64,000 bases of DNA from contig NZ_CP066171.1 of NCBI RefSeq assembly GCF_028867705.1, forward strand, positions 868,001-932,000. The letters are read 5' to 3'. The position numbers were made by a program, and so were the translations under genes. A model generated the notes under the pieces. The model worked only from the letters and a program-made list of their open reading frames with translations, was not told the origin of the DNA and ran no database searches. Below are positions 27,781-37,163 of this stretch, piece by piece (the stretch's first letter is position 1; each line of letters begins with the position of its first letter). The stretch comes from Thermoleophilum album. GTDB lineage: Bacteria > Actinomycetota > Thermoleophilia > Solirubrobacterales > Thermoleophilaceae.

Positions 27781-28262
27781 CGGCGGGCGCGGAGGCGCGC
27801 GGTCGCACGGCCGCCGCTGCGCAGCACACGTCGGCCGGGTCGCCGGCGCTGGTCGTCAAGTTCGACGGCGGCGCCCGCGGCAACCCGGGGCCAGCGGCGG
27901 CCGCCGCTGTCGCCTTCACGCCCAACGGGCAACGTGTCGCCGAGCGGGCGGCGACGCTCGGCCACGCGACCAACAACGTCGCCGAGTACCGCGGTCTGCT
28001 GCTCGGGCTCGACCTGGCCCGCGAGCTGGGCGCGCGCGAGGTCGAGTTGGTGTGCGACTCGGAGCTCGTCGCCAAGCAGCTGCGCGGCGAGTACCGGGTC
28101 AAGAACCCCAGGCTGCGCCCGCTGTGGGAGGAGGCCCACCGGCGCCTGCGTGCGTTCGATCGCTGGACGGTCCGCTCCGTTCCTCGCGCCGAGAACAGCG
28201 AACCCGACGCACTCCTCAACCGCGCTCTCGACGCTTCCCGGGAAGGTTCTTCGCACAGCTAG
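27777..28262 (+). CDS. RNase HI-family protein (RVT_3 type)
   Basis: 161 aa, type 1 RNase H fold of the short actinobacterial/YpdQ-like group. Metal ligands visible: Asp in KFDGGARGNPGP, Glu in NNVAEYRGLL, Asp in LVCDSELVAKQL, Asp in NSEPDALLN. Likely degrades the RNA of RNA-DNA hybrids, complementing RNase HII upstream. A ~23-residue Ala-rich N-terminal leader precedes the fold; the basic protrusion of E. coli RNase HI is absent. Confidence 0.85.
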   Translation: MTAGAEARGRTAAAAQHTSAGSPALVVKFDGGARGNPGPAAAAAVAFTPNGQRVAERAATLGHATNNVAEYRGLLLGLDLARELGAREVELVCDSELVAKQLRGEYRVKNPRLRPLWEEAHRRLRAFDRWTVRSVPRAENSEPDALLNRALDASREGSSHS

Positions 28263-28314
28263 TGCCCAATCTCGCCAAGGGTCGCGCGCGACCTCGCCCG
28301 CGACATCCGACTGA

Positions 28315-28320
28315 TAGCGT
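28315..28320 (+). promoter_or_regulatory. -10 element (TAGCGT) of the lipoprotein gene
   Basis: TAGCGT ends 8 nt before ATG 28329, with no Shine-Dalgarno between. Confidence 0.4.
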
Positions 28321-28328
28321 TCGCTGCG

Positions 28329-28871
28329 ATGCGTTTTTCGAGCTTTAGTGCCCGCACCGTCGTCGTCGCTCTCCTTCCCGCCCTCGCTGCGTTCGCAGCT
28401 GCCTGCGGCAAGTCCGAGGAGGAAAAAGCCCGCGAGAACGTGGACGCGTGGTTGCAAGCCGTTGTCGACGGCGACGCGAAGCGCTACTGCGAGCTGCTAG
28501 CCGAGCGATCGAAGCGACCGTTCGAACGCCAGGGTGGCTGCGAGAAGGTCGCGAAACAGGTCTTCGACTCGCCCGCCGGACGCTTCACCAGCGGTGTCGC
28601 CAACGTTCTCGCCAAGGCCGAGAAGAAGGATGTGACTGTCGACGGCGACACCGGTCGTGCCCGCATCGTGTTCGAAAGCGGCGGCCAGACACGTGACGTG
28701 ACGCTCGAGCTGCGCAAGGAAGACGGCAAGTGGCGTGTGCTGTCGGCGCCAGCGGCGACCACCAACACGGGTGGCTCTACCGGCTCCAATAGCGGCTCCT
28801 CGTCGACTACCGGTCCCGGTACGGCCGGTACCGCGACGACCGGAACCACGGGCACTGGGACGACACGCTGA
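28329..28871 (+). CDS. Putative lipoprotein with NTF2-like domain
   Basis: 180 aa. The N-terminal signal peptide has a lipobox-like AFAAACGKSE (Cys26). The ~105-residue mature domain (VDAWLQAVVDGDAKRYCELL, then DTGRARIVFES and LRKEDGKWRVLSAP) has the layout of small secreted NTF2-like domains. The last 40 residues are a Gly/Ser/Thr low-complexity tail. Expected on the outer face of the membrane; role unknown. Confidence 0.75.
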   Translation: MRFSSFSARTVVVALLPALAAFAAACGKSEEEKARENVDAWLQAVVDGDAKRYCELLAERSKRPFERQGGCEKVAKQVFDSPAGRFTSGVANVLAKAEKKDVTVDGDTGRARIVFESGGQTRDVTLELRKEDGKWRVLSAPAATTNTGGSTGSNSGSSSTTGPGTAGTATTGTTGTGTTR

Positions 28872-29098
28872 GGCCGCGTGTGGCCCCCTACCGGCTCGGC
28901 CGCTTCGCGGCGCGTTCCCGTCGATCCCCGTCGTCGACCAGGAGCTGCGCTGACGTGCGCGGGTGGGAAGGCGCTACCGCTGCGCTTGTCGCCTCGGGCG
29001 GCTCCAGCTAGGAGTGCGGCAGTGCCGGACACTGTGTCCGCTTCCCTGGCCGTGCGCGGCGGAAGGGACGAAAGCAATAGGAGCGGATACGAGAGGAG

Positions 29099-29172
29099 AG
29101 CGGCTGAGGGGACTCGAACCCCCGACCTTCTGCATGGCAAGCAGACGCTCTAGCCAACTGAGCTACAGCCGC
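29099..29172 (-). tRNA. tRNA-Gly (GCC)
   Basis: Complete cloverleaf on the minus strand: acceptor GCGGCTG/CAGCCGC, D arm GCTC...GAGC, anticodon stem TCTGC/GCAGA with loop TTGCCAT (anticodon GCC), T arm with TTCGAGT, discriminator U. The CCA end is not encoded. Confidence 0.97.
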
Positions 29173-29183
29173 GTGTGGCGCGC

Positions 29184-29189
29184 ATTATA
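29184..29189 (-). promoter_or_regulatory. Consensus -10 (TATAAT) of tRNA-Gly
   Basis: On the minus strand TATAAT lies 11 nt before the mature 5' end of tRNA-Gly. No clear -35 at 17 nt. Confidence 0.65.
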
Positions 29190-29216
29190 GCCCCGTAGCC
29201 CTGCGTCTCCCGACGC

Positions 29217-29222
29217 TAGATT
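29217..29222 (+). promoter_or_regulatory. -10 (TAGATT) of tRNA-Cys
   Basis: TAGATT lies 10 nt before the mature tRNA-Cys 5' end and is divergent from the tRNA-Gly promoter. Confidence 0.5.
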
Positions 29223-29232
29223 TCGGTCTCGC

Positions 29233-29303
29233 GGCGCCGTGGCGGAGTGGCTACGCAAGGGCCTGCAAAGCCCTGGACCCGGGTTCGATTCCCGGCGGCG
29301 CCT
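29233..29303 (+). tRNA. tRNA-Cys (GCA)
   Basis: 71 nt. Acceptor GGCGCCG/CGGCGCC, D arm GCG...CGC, anticodon stem AGGGC/GCCCT with loop CTGCAAA (anticodon GCA), T arm CCGGG-TTCGATT-CCCGG, discriminator U typical of tRNA-Cys. CCA not encoded. Confidence 0.97.
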
Positions 29304-29436
29304 CTTGGTCGTGCGCGGCCGCTCCATGAGACCGGCTCGGCAAGTCCGGGCATCGGGCGAGCGGCTCGCCCAGTGCCACGCACCGCCGCGCTCGACCGCC
29401 TAGGATCGCGAGTGCGAGCGAGAGGAGGGAGGAGCG

Positions 29437-31425
<1,989 letters not shown>

Positions 31426-31543
31426 CAACCGCCCGACACCCTCGGGAGCGGCCAGCCCGGCCGGTCCGCGGGGCTGGCCACGCGATCGCGAAGTCGCGGG
31501 GTGCATGCCCGCCGCAGCCTCACTCTCTTTCTGTCAGCGTTGC

Positions 31544-31549
31544 TATTCT
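31544..31549 (+). promoter_or_regulatory. -10 (TATTCT) of tRNA-Val
   Basis: TATTCT lies 12 nt before the mature tRNA-Val 5' end. Confidence 0.5.
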
Positions 31550-31561
31550 CGCGCCTCGCGG

Positions 31562-31634
31562 GGGCCGTTAGCTCAGCTGGGAGAGCGCCGGCTCGACAAG
31601 CCGGAGGTCGCTGGTTCGAGCCCAGCACGGCCCA
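31562..31634 (+). tRNA. tRNA-Val (GAC) with C at position 33
   Basis: Acceptor GGGCCGT/ACGGCCC, D arm GCTC...GAGC, anticodon stem CCGGC/GCCGG with loop TCGACAA, T arm GCTGG-TTCGAGC-CCAGC, discriminator A. The loop reads anticodon GAC but has C where the near-universal U33 is expected; all stems are intact. CCA not encoded. It borders the atypical 31.6-34.3 kb region. Confidence 0.9.
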
Positions 31635-31697
31635 CTTCTGCGAGGGAATGCTGCGACGGGCCTTGTGCCCGCGAGGCGGGACTTTCGTCGCCCGGTC

Positions 31698-31726
31698 TTG
31701 ACATCTCTCTCTCTCTCGTTTATTGA
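31698..31726 (+). promoter_or_regulatory. Putative promoter with (TC)7 dinucleotide repeat as spacer
   Basis: A perfect -35 TTGACA (31698-31703) is followed by 17 nt and TATTGA (31721-31726). Fourteen of the 17 spacer bases (31704-31717) are (TC)7. Slippage by one unit would change the spacer by 2 nt. It lies about 40 nt upstream of the secreted-protein gene. The -10 is imperfect, so the call is tentative. Confidence 0.5.
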
Positions 31727-31768
31727 TTTGCGCCGCAAGGTTCAGTTCTGGTTTAGAGGAGGTTTTCG

Positions 31769-32641
31769 GTGATGGTTTCTCGCTCGCGTGCGGTTTGTGT
31801 TGCGGTGTGTGTGTCGGTGGTTGCCGCTGGCGGGTTCGCGGCGCAGGCGGGGGCTGGCACCGAGGCTTCGGGTGTGACGCCGGCGGGGGCGGTGTCGGAG
31901 CTTCGGGCGGCGGCGCCGGAGGTTTTGGCGCAGGCGCCGCGGGTTGAGGTTGGTGGAGAGACTTTTGATCCTGCGCTTCGCCGAGAAGGTTCGGGTTTCA
32001 CGCTTGAGGGCGCTGGGGTTGATGCGCGGGTGTCTGGGAGCGCTGGGGGCGGGTTTGCGCTTGAGGGTGAGGGCGAGAGCCCGGATCTTGTGGTGAGGCC
32101 GCAGGGTGTCGACCCGGGCGCTGACCCGGGGGTGCGGGCTGGTGACGCGGTTGTTTTCGCGAACACCCAGCCGGGCGCGGACCAGGTGGTGAAGGCGAGC
32201 GCGCTTGGTTTGGAGACGTTCGTGCAGATCCGCGGGCCCGAGTCCCCCACCGATTACAGCTACACCGTCGATCTGCGGGGGGAGGGGCAGCGGCTTGTTT
32301 TGCTCGACTCGGGGGCGGTCGCTATCGTCGACCCCGATGGCGACGCGGTGGCGGTCGCATCCCCACCGCAGGCCCATGACGCGAACGGAAACCCTGTGCC
32401 TGTGACAGCGAGCGTTAGCGGCAGCACCCTCACCCTGCATGTGCCCCACACCGCGGGTGATTGGGCATACCCGATCGTCGTGGACCCGTTCTGGGGGTGG
32501 GTGAAGGGCGCTGCGCGGTTTGCGGGGAGGTTGCTTGTCCCGGCTGCGCGTGCGTATCTGTGTGTCGATTCCGTGGCGGGCTTTGTTAGGCGTCCGTCGG
32601 TCAAGCGGGGAGCGCAAGCTGTCGTGCTGTGCTTGCTGTAG
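31769..32641 (+). CDS. Secreted protein with C-terminal 'YPIVVDP' module
   Basis: 290 aa. Sec signal peptide (about 1-28), a Gly/Ala/Val-rich extracellular region, then a beta-rich module (about 140-235) ending LTLHVPHTAGDWAYPIVVDP. That ending resembles the prefix region before Rhs/YD-repeat or LamG parts in large secreted actinobacterial proteins. A unique ~50-residue tip follows (VKGAARFAGRLLVPAAR, Cys-containing, hydrophobic end). GAGGAGG sits 6-9 nt before GTG 31769 / ATG 31772. G/T-rich base composition differs from the core genes. The module recurs in damaged form at 33.25 and 33.95 kb. Confidence 0.7.
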   Translation: MMVSRSRAVCVAVCVSVVAAGGFAAQAGAGTEASGVTPAGAVSELRAAAPEVLAQAPRVEVGGETFDPALRREGSGFTLEGAGVDARVSGSAGGGFALEGEGESPDLVVRPQGVDPGADPGVRAGDAVVFANTQPGADQVVKASALGLETFVQIRGPESPTDYSYTVDLRGEGQRLVLLDSGAVAIVDPDGDAVAVASPPQAHDANGNPVPVTASVSGSTLTLHVPHTAGDWAYPIVVDPFWGWVKGAARFAGRLLVPAARAYLCVDSVAGFVRRPSVKRGAQAVVLCLL

Positions 32642-32662
32642 GGGCTGTGTAGGCACCCTGGG

Positions 32663-33169
32663 TTGTGGGACGGTTTGGCTGCGATGGGTCGCGCTCGACG
32701 ATTGGGTGGCAGCGAAACCGTTTTTGGAGGTTGGCGCGCGCTGGGGTCGTTGGGGGTCGTGCGGTCTCTTATAGAGGTTGTGGTGTTTTTTGCCGCGGCG
32801 GTGGCGGTGCTCTACGTGGGTATCGTCGAGTTGGAGGGGTTGGTGGGGCTGGTGTTGTGTGCCTTGGCCGCCTTGGCGCTTTTGGGGAGGGCGATGTTTG
32901 GCGCGGCTGAGGTTGTCCTTTGGCGGAAAGCTCGGGTGGGGCGAAGGAGCGGTGCCCCTGAGGGCGGGATGGTTGCCCCAGTCGTCGGTGCGGGTCGGTG
33001 GATGAGGCGCTCGCTGCGGGGCGCGGCTGTTGCGCTGTTTGTCTCTGCGCTGTATGTGGGTACGAGTGGGCACGATCGGCCGTCTCGACTGGTGTTGTTG
33101 TTGGCGCTGAGTGTGGGAGCAGCGGATTGCGTTTTGGGCGTGCGCGACGCGCTGTCGCGAAGTAGTTAG
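32663..33169 (+). CDS. Small four-TM membrane protein, unknown
   Basis: Up to 168 aa (TTG 32663; ATG 32684 or GTG 32759 possible). Predicted TM helices at about 35-55, 57-75, 114-131 and 140-158, with Arg-rich loops. It directly follows the secreted-protein gene (21-nt gap), so the two may form a pair; an immunity-type role is speculation from position. Family not recognised; no strong ribosome-binding site. Confidence 0.5.
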   Translation: MWDGLAAMGRARRLGGSETVFGGWRALGSLGVVRSLIEVVVFFAAAVAVLYVGIVELEGLVGLVLCALAALALLGRAMFGAAEVVLWRKARVGRRSGAPEGGMVAPVVGAGRWMRRSLRGAAVALFVSALYVGTSGHDRPSRLVLLLALSVGAADCVLGVRDALSRSS

Positions 33170-33239
33170 GGCGATGCATGGACCGCACAGGGTGAGTAGC
33201 GGGATTGGATGTTGTAACAGCGCTGCGCTGTGAGGCAAC

Positions 33240-33425
33240 CCCCACGTCTGCCGGCAGGGGGCGTACCCCATCGTCGTGACCCAATGGCGGGGGTAGGTGA
33301 AGAGGCTGTTGCACGATGCGTCGGGCTGTGTGGTGTATGCGGTTGCGGCGGCTGGGGGCATGAAGGCGCTCGGGTGGTTCGGGCCCTGGGGTAGGGCGGT
33401 TGCTGCCGCCGCTGCTGCCTCTTAG
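33240..33425 (+). pseudogene. Decayed second copy of the YPIVVDP module with a different tip
   Basis: GCGTACCCCATCGTCGTG followed by CCCAATGGCGGGGGTAGGTGAAG aligns over ~55 bp with the intact gene at 32465-32520, with a 1-bp deletion and an in-frame TAG. The downstream frame then reads VKRLLHDASG and an Ala/Gly-rich hydrophobic stretch to TAG 33423, unlike the first copy's tip. No start codon or signal peptide: a partial duplication or recombination remnant. Confidence 0.65.
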
Positions 33426-33494
33426 TACGCCTGGACGAGGTACAGGACACTCGATCGGCTCGTCGCTCGCTTCCGGTTCGCTGCGGTCGGGCTT

Positions 33495-33752
33495 GTGCTC
33501 CCCGTGTTGGTGCACGTGGTGGCGGGTGCTCCGCCGCTCGTGGCCGGCTCGCTAGGGTTGCTCGCCGGTTGGACGGTTGAGTGGGTGGTGGCTGCGCGGG
33601 ACGGGGTGTCGTACCTGTCGGTAAAGAGAGGAAGTGTGAGGGGTGTCGAGCGGCTGTTTGCGGACGCCCTCGCTATGTGTGGTCTGGTCGCTCCGGTCTT
33701 AGTGAGGGGGTCTCTGGCCCGATCGGGAGTGGACTCGTTTACAGCGTTGTAG
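33495..33752 (+). CDS. Short hydrophobic ORF after the second module copy
   Basis: 85 aa from GTG 33495, though the frame is open from 33426. It has two or three hydrophobic segments and an AGWTVEWVVAARDGVS stretch weakly resembling the C terminus of the four-TM protein at 32.7-33.2 kb (GAADCVLGVRDALS). It may be a fragment of a paralogue. The 188 bp after it to ~33940 show no recognisable gene. Confidence 0.35.
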   Translation: MLPVLVHVVAGAPPLVAGSLGLLAGWTVEWVVAARDGVSYLSVKRGSVRGVERLFADALAMCGLVAPVLVRGSLARSGVDSFTAL

Positions 33753-33944
33753 GGAGGTCTCGCGCTGATTACTGTTGTAGGCGCGCGCGCCCAATATGCT
33801 CTCGGCGAGGGTCGGCCGAGTGGTACGGGTGGTACGCACAGAGAGCTCGGACAACGACCTTCGTGACAGCTACCCCAGCGTGAACCTCAGCTCTGTCGCC
33901 ACTGTTGAGTCACTGAGCAGCCGTGGGAATGTTTCGTCTTGCCA

Positions 33945-34084
33945 GGAGAGCCACCGGCAACAACCTCACACTGCACCTGCCCCACACCACCGGTGACTCG
34001 GCATAACCGATGTTCGTGGACCCAAAGCGGCTGCGCAAGGTGAGAAGAGGAGCATGCGCATGCGCTGCTTGGGGTATTAAGTGA
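33945..34084 (+). pseudogene. Decayed third copy of the YPIVVDP module
   Basis: Bases 33956-34025 align closely with 32425-32495 of the intact gene: the frame reads GNNLTLHLPHTTGDSA, a TAA stop in place of Tyr, then PMFVDPK. It continues as a third distinct tip, RLRKVRRGACACAAWGIK, to TGA 34082. No start or upstream part of the gene remains. From 34085 to ~34200 nothing recognisable is present, and the AT content rises. Confidence 0.7.
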
Positions 34085-34202
34085 GGCACGTTGCGGCGGT
34101 GGATGGGCTGGAGCAGCGCTTGTTTGCGGCAGCGGGATACCCGGCAGTTTGAAGCCCCTTTAGGGATCAGGCACTGTATCGAAGTGATCGCAAGTGTAGA
34201 TT

Positions 34203-35249
34203 TTATCGGGCTTCACTAGGAAGGGTCACACAGTGCTTACCTGAAACAAATAGTTTACTGATCGTAGTCTTAATCGTCACGCCCCTGCGTCTGGCTGACG
34301 TGCTCGGGCAGGGCTCTAAGCTGCAAGACGTACAACTCGACCCCGGCGAAAGCTGCGCCGAGCGCAGCTCGCCGCCCCCGCCCTTGCCGAAGATCCCGCC
34401 GATCAAGCTCGCCGTAGCGATCAGGTCGGTGACCTTCCACGGTTCCGGACCGAGCGGCCGCCCAATCGCCGCGTATTCAGCTGGCAACTTGCGCAGCGGG
34501 TCGAGCCGCGCCTCGTCGATGTACGCGTTGATGCCGGCGACGTAGGCGCGGGCGTCCTCCTGTAGGCGCCGCCCAGCGTCGCGGTAGAGGTCGTCGCCGA
34601 GCTCGAACTGCCGCTCTAGATCCGCCTCGGTGTACGGGGCGTTACGCCACTGCTCGCGATCGAGCTCGCGGTTGCCGAGCGAACCCCCGACTAACGAGCT
34701 GAGCTGTGCGCGCCCCGCGTGACGCAATACGTCCATCACGAAGAGACGGTCCTCGGCAGCCACATAGCCGAGCCCGAACATCGCGGCGGCGCGGGTGCGA
34801 GCGTAGACGCGCGGCACGCCGAAGTGGCGGTCGCGCACGACGGTGACGTCTGGGCGCGGGTTGTAGACGCGCTCTGCCTCTCCTCGGCGCACGCCGAAGC
34901 TCGCGTCTTTGAAGTAGCGCTCGAGCTGGCTTGCGGTGAGGCCCGGAACGGCGTAGACGAGGTCGCCGTACATCGCCAGTTGGTGGTCGTAGTGGGGCGG
35001 GCGCGGTGCTCCCTCGCAACCTTGCGGACCGTTCGGCGGGCAGGCCAGCAGGAAGGGGGCGAGAGCGGGGGCGGGAGCCACCCCGTTCTGGCCCGGCGGC
35101 AAGACGTTGCGAAAGCCGCCGCCGTCGTTGGCGCGGTAGGGCGCGGGATGGGCAGCGCGAGCTGGCGCGCCGCTCACCGCTAGCGCCGCCACTAGCGTGC
35201 AAGCCAAAGTGACCCGCACGCGCGTGCGTGTGCGACGGTTGCTTCTCAC
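34203..35249 (-). pseudogene. Truncated penicillin-acylase-family gene
   Basis: The first ~295 codons match the alpha-subunit side of penicillin acylase-type Ntn-hydrolases: signal peptide (about 1-32), VTVVRDRHFGVPRVYARTRA, FGLGYVAAEDRLFVMDVLRHAGRAQL, and IATASLIGGIFGKGG. The frame then runs into an unrelated 50-residue tail, and the whole beta subunit with the catalytic N-terminal Ser is missing. A different frame across the joint (34272-34350) reads FAGVELYVLQLRALPEHVSQ to a TAA, which looks like a genuine protein C terminus. This suggests deletion or insertion at the island edge. Confidence 0.8.
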
Positions 35250-35373
35250 CCCTGCCCGCGGCCACAGGCCGCGCGGCGCCTATAACCGCAGACGAGGCGC
35301 GGGGGAGGAGAGGTGGCGAACGGCGGCTGCGGCCTCTGATAGCGTCGCGACGCGAGAGCGAGACCTCCCAGCG

Positions 35374-36003
35374 ATGCCGATCTTCAAACGCTCCGCCCAC
35401 AGCGCGCGCGACACCGAGCTGTTCGACCTGCTCGAATCGGCTGCCGCCAACGTCAAGCGCGCGGCGGCGCTGCTCGAGGAGCTGCTCGGCAGCTTCCCGG
35501 ACGCGCAGGAGCTCGCCCGCGCGATCCTGCTCTGCGAGCAAGAGGGCGATCGCATATCGCACACGATCTACCGGCACGTGGCGCAGTCGCCCCCGGGCGC
35601 GATCGACCGCCACGACGCCCACGCTCTCGCCGCGGCTCTCGACGACGTCGTCGACTATGTCGAAGAGGTCGCCGATTTCCTCGGTCTCTACAAGATCGAA
35701 GCGCCGATGGAGCAAGCGCAGCAGCTGGCGACTACCTTGCGCCAAGCGTGCGACGTGATCGAGCGTGCGCTGCCGAAACTGCGTAGCGGCGACGACTACT
35801 CGCACGAGACGGTCGAGATCAACCGGCTCGAAAACGACGGCGACCGGATCGTGCGCGAGGCGCTCGCGGCTTTGTTCGAAGGCGGTATCGACCCGATGGT
35901 GGTGATCCGCTGGAAGGACCTTTACGAGCGCCTCGAGGCGGCGATCGACGCCACCGAGCGGGTCGCGAACATCCTCGATGGCATCGCTCTTAAACAGCGC
36001 TGA
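35374..36003 (+). CDS. DUF47/PhoU-like protein
   Basis: 209 aa, all-helical. Contains ELFDLLESAAANVKRAAALL, LCEQEGDRISHTIYRHV, and a second similar repeat EINRLENDGDRIVREAL. These E-x-x-x-D repeats match the metal-binding pattern of PhoU/DUF47 proteins, which usually regulate a neighbouring PiT phosphate transporter; no pit gene is adjacent here. ATG 35374 follows a -10-like TAGCGT (35340-35345) by 28 nt without a clear ribosome-binding site. Confidence 0.85.
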   Translation: MPIFKRSAHSARDTELFDLLESAAANVKRAAALLEELLGSFPDAQELARAILLCEQEGDRISHTIYRHVAQSPPGAIDRHDAHALAAALDDVVDYVEEVADFLGLYKIEAPMEQAQQLATTLRQACDVIERALPKLRSGDDYSHETVEINRLENDGDRIVREALAALFEGGIDPMVVIRWKDLYERLEAAIDATERVANILDGIALKQR

Positions 36004-36025
36004 ACCGCTGTCGCGCGGCGGCGCG

Positions 36026-37141
36026 TCACCCGACCAGAGCGCGCAGGCAGCGCTCGCGGTCGTCGCCGTCGTTCCACGCGCCGACCGACACCCGCACAAG
36101 CCCACGACCGGGAATCTCGCGCACGACGACGCCGCGCGCGGCGAGCTCCGCGACCGCTGCCGCGGCGCGTTCGCTCGCCACGCTGACGAGCGTTGAGCGA
36201 CCACGGGGTGCCACGCGCAGACCGCGTTCTCGCGCCCCAGCAGCGAAAGCGTCGGCGGCATCGCACGCCGCCTGCGCGATCTTCGCGCGACCCACCCTCT
36301 CGAGCTCGTCGAGTGCTGCCAGCGCCCAGGCGAGCAGAGGCGGGGCCGGGTCGACGGTGTCGAAACGGCGCGCATCGCGGTGCCAGCGGCGCGCTAAAGG
36401 CTCCACGGTGTCAGCGAGCGACTCGTAGCTCGGCCACGGCGGCTCGAGTTCGCGGACGAGCTCGCCGCGCACGTACAGGAAACCGAGCCCGTTCGGGCCG
36501 CACAGCCACTTCTGTGCCGGCGCAGCGTAGAAGTCGCAGGCAAGCGCCCGCACGTCCACCGCGATCGCGCCGAGCGCCTGGGCGCCGTCGTAGAGCAGCG
36601 GCACGCCGGTCGCCGCCAGGTCGGCGACCGGGGCGACCGCGCCGCTCACCCAGGACACGTGCGAGCAAGCGACGAGACGGGTGCGTGGTCCAACGGCGTT
36701 CGCGAGCTCGCGCAGGGGCGCGGTGCGAACTCTCACCCCGCGCGTGGCGGCAAGGCGCGCAAGGGGGGCGAGCAGGCCCGGGTGCTCCTCGTCGGAGGTC
36801 ACGACCTCGTCGCCGGCGCGCAGCGGCAGGGCGGCGAGAGCGATGTTGATGCCGTCGGTCGTCGAACGCGTCAGCGCGACCTCGTCGGGAGCTGCACCGA
36901 GCCACTCGGCTGCCCGTGCGCGCAGGCGCGCTGCCGGTGCGCTCACCCAGCGCTCGAAGTAGGCCGCGCCCGAGCGCCCCGCCACCGTGGCGGCGTGGAG
37001 CGCCTCGCGCGCGGCGAGCTCGGCGGAAGCGGGAACCGGACCGTTCGTGCCCGTGTTGAGATAGGCGACGCCGCGCGCGAACACCGGGAAGCGTGCGCGC
37101 AACGCGGCAACACCGGTGCTCCACGTGTCGACCGGCGGCAC
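36026..37141 (-). CDS. Class V aminotransferase / cysteine desulfurase-like protein
   Basis: PLP enzyme of fold type I, about 371 aa from GTG 37141. YLNTGTNGPVP near the N terminus, TRSTTDGINIAL, SDEEHPGLLAPL, HVSWVSGAVAPV, YDGAQALGAIAVDV (the Asp that binds PLP), and AAPAQKWLCGPNGLGFLY with the Schiff-base Lys. The resemblance is to the isopenicillin-N-epimerase/desulfurase group; exact reaction unknown. The TAGTAT -10 on its strand is 8 nt upstream, which decides the start. Confidence 0.87.
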   Translation of the reverse strand: MPPVDTWSTGVAALRARFPVFARGVAYLNTGTNGPVPASAELAAREALHAATVAGRSGAAYFERWVSAPAARLRARAAEWLGAAPDEVALTRSTTDGINIALAALPLRAGDEVVTSDEEHPGLLAPLARLAATRGVRVRTAPLRELANAVGPRTRLVACSHVSWVSGAVAPVADLAATGVPLLYDGAQALGAIAVDVRALACDFYAAPAQKWLCGPNGLGFLYVRGELVRELEPPWPSYESLADTVEPLARRWHRDARRFDTVDPAPPLLAWALAALDELERVGRAKIAQAACDAADAFAAGARERGLRVAPRGRSTLVSVASERAAAAVAELAARGVVVREIPGRGLVRVSVGAWNDGDDRERCLRALVG

Positions 37142-37148
37142 GAGCGGT

Positions 37149-37155
37149 GATACTA
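37149..37155. promoter_or_regulatory. Overlapping divergent -10 elements
   Basis: The plus strand reads GATACT (37149-37154), 9 nt before GTG 37164. The minus strand reads TAGTAT (37155-37150), 8 nt before GTG 37141. The two -10 hexamers share five bases, so the genes probably fire from one symmetrical site. Confidence 0.5.
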
Positions 37156-37163
37156 CGGCTCCC

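Noticed and set aside
29026-29040. Perfect palindrome CGGACACTGTGTCCG between the lipoprotein gene and tRNA-Gly
   Set aside because: A single 15-bp palindrome without a nearby promoter it would control; could be chance or part of a terminator.
31609-34200. Attachment-site duplication from tRNA-Val marking an integrated element
   Set aside because: No second copy of the tRNA 3' end was found by reading the region, and no integrase lies beside it; XerC at 22.6 kb is the housekeeping enzyme.
35374-36003. Phosphate-transport operon suggested by the PhoU-like gene
   Set aside because: No pit or pst transporter gene is adjacent; neighbours are a decayed acylase and a convergent aminotransferase.
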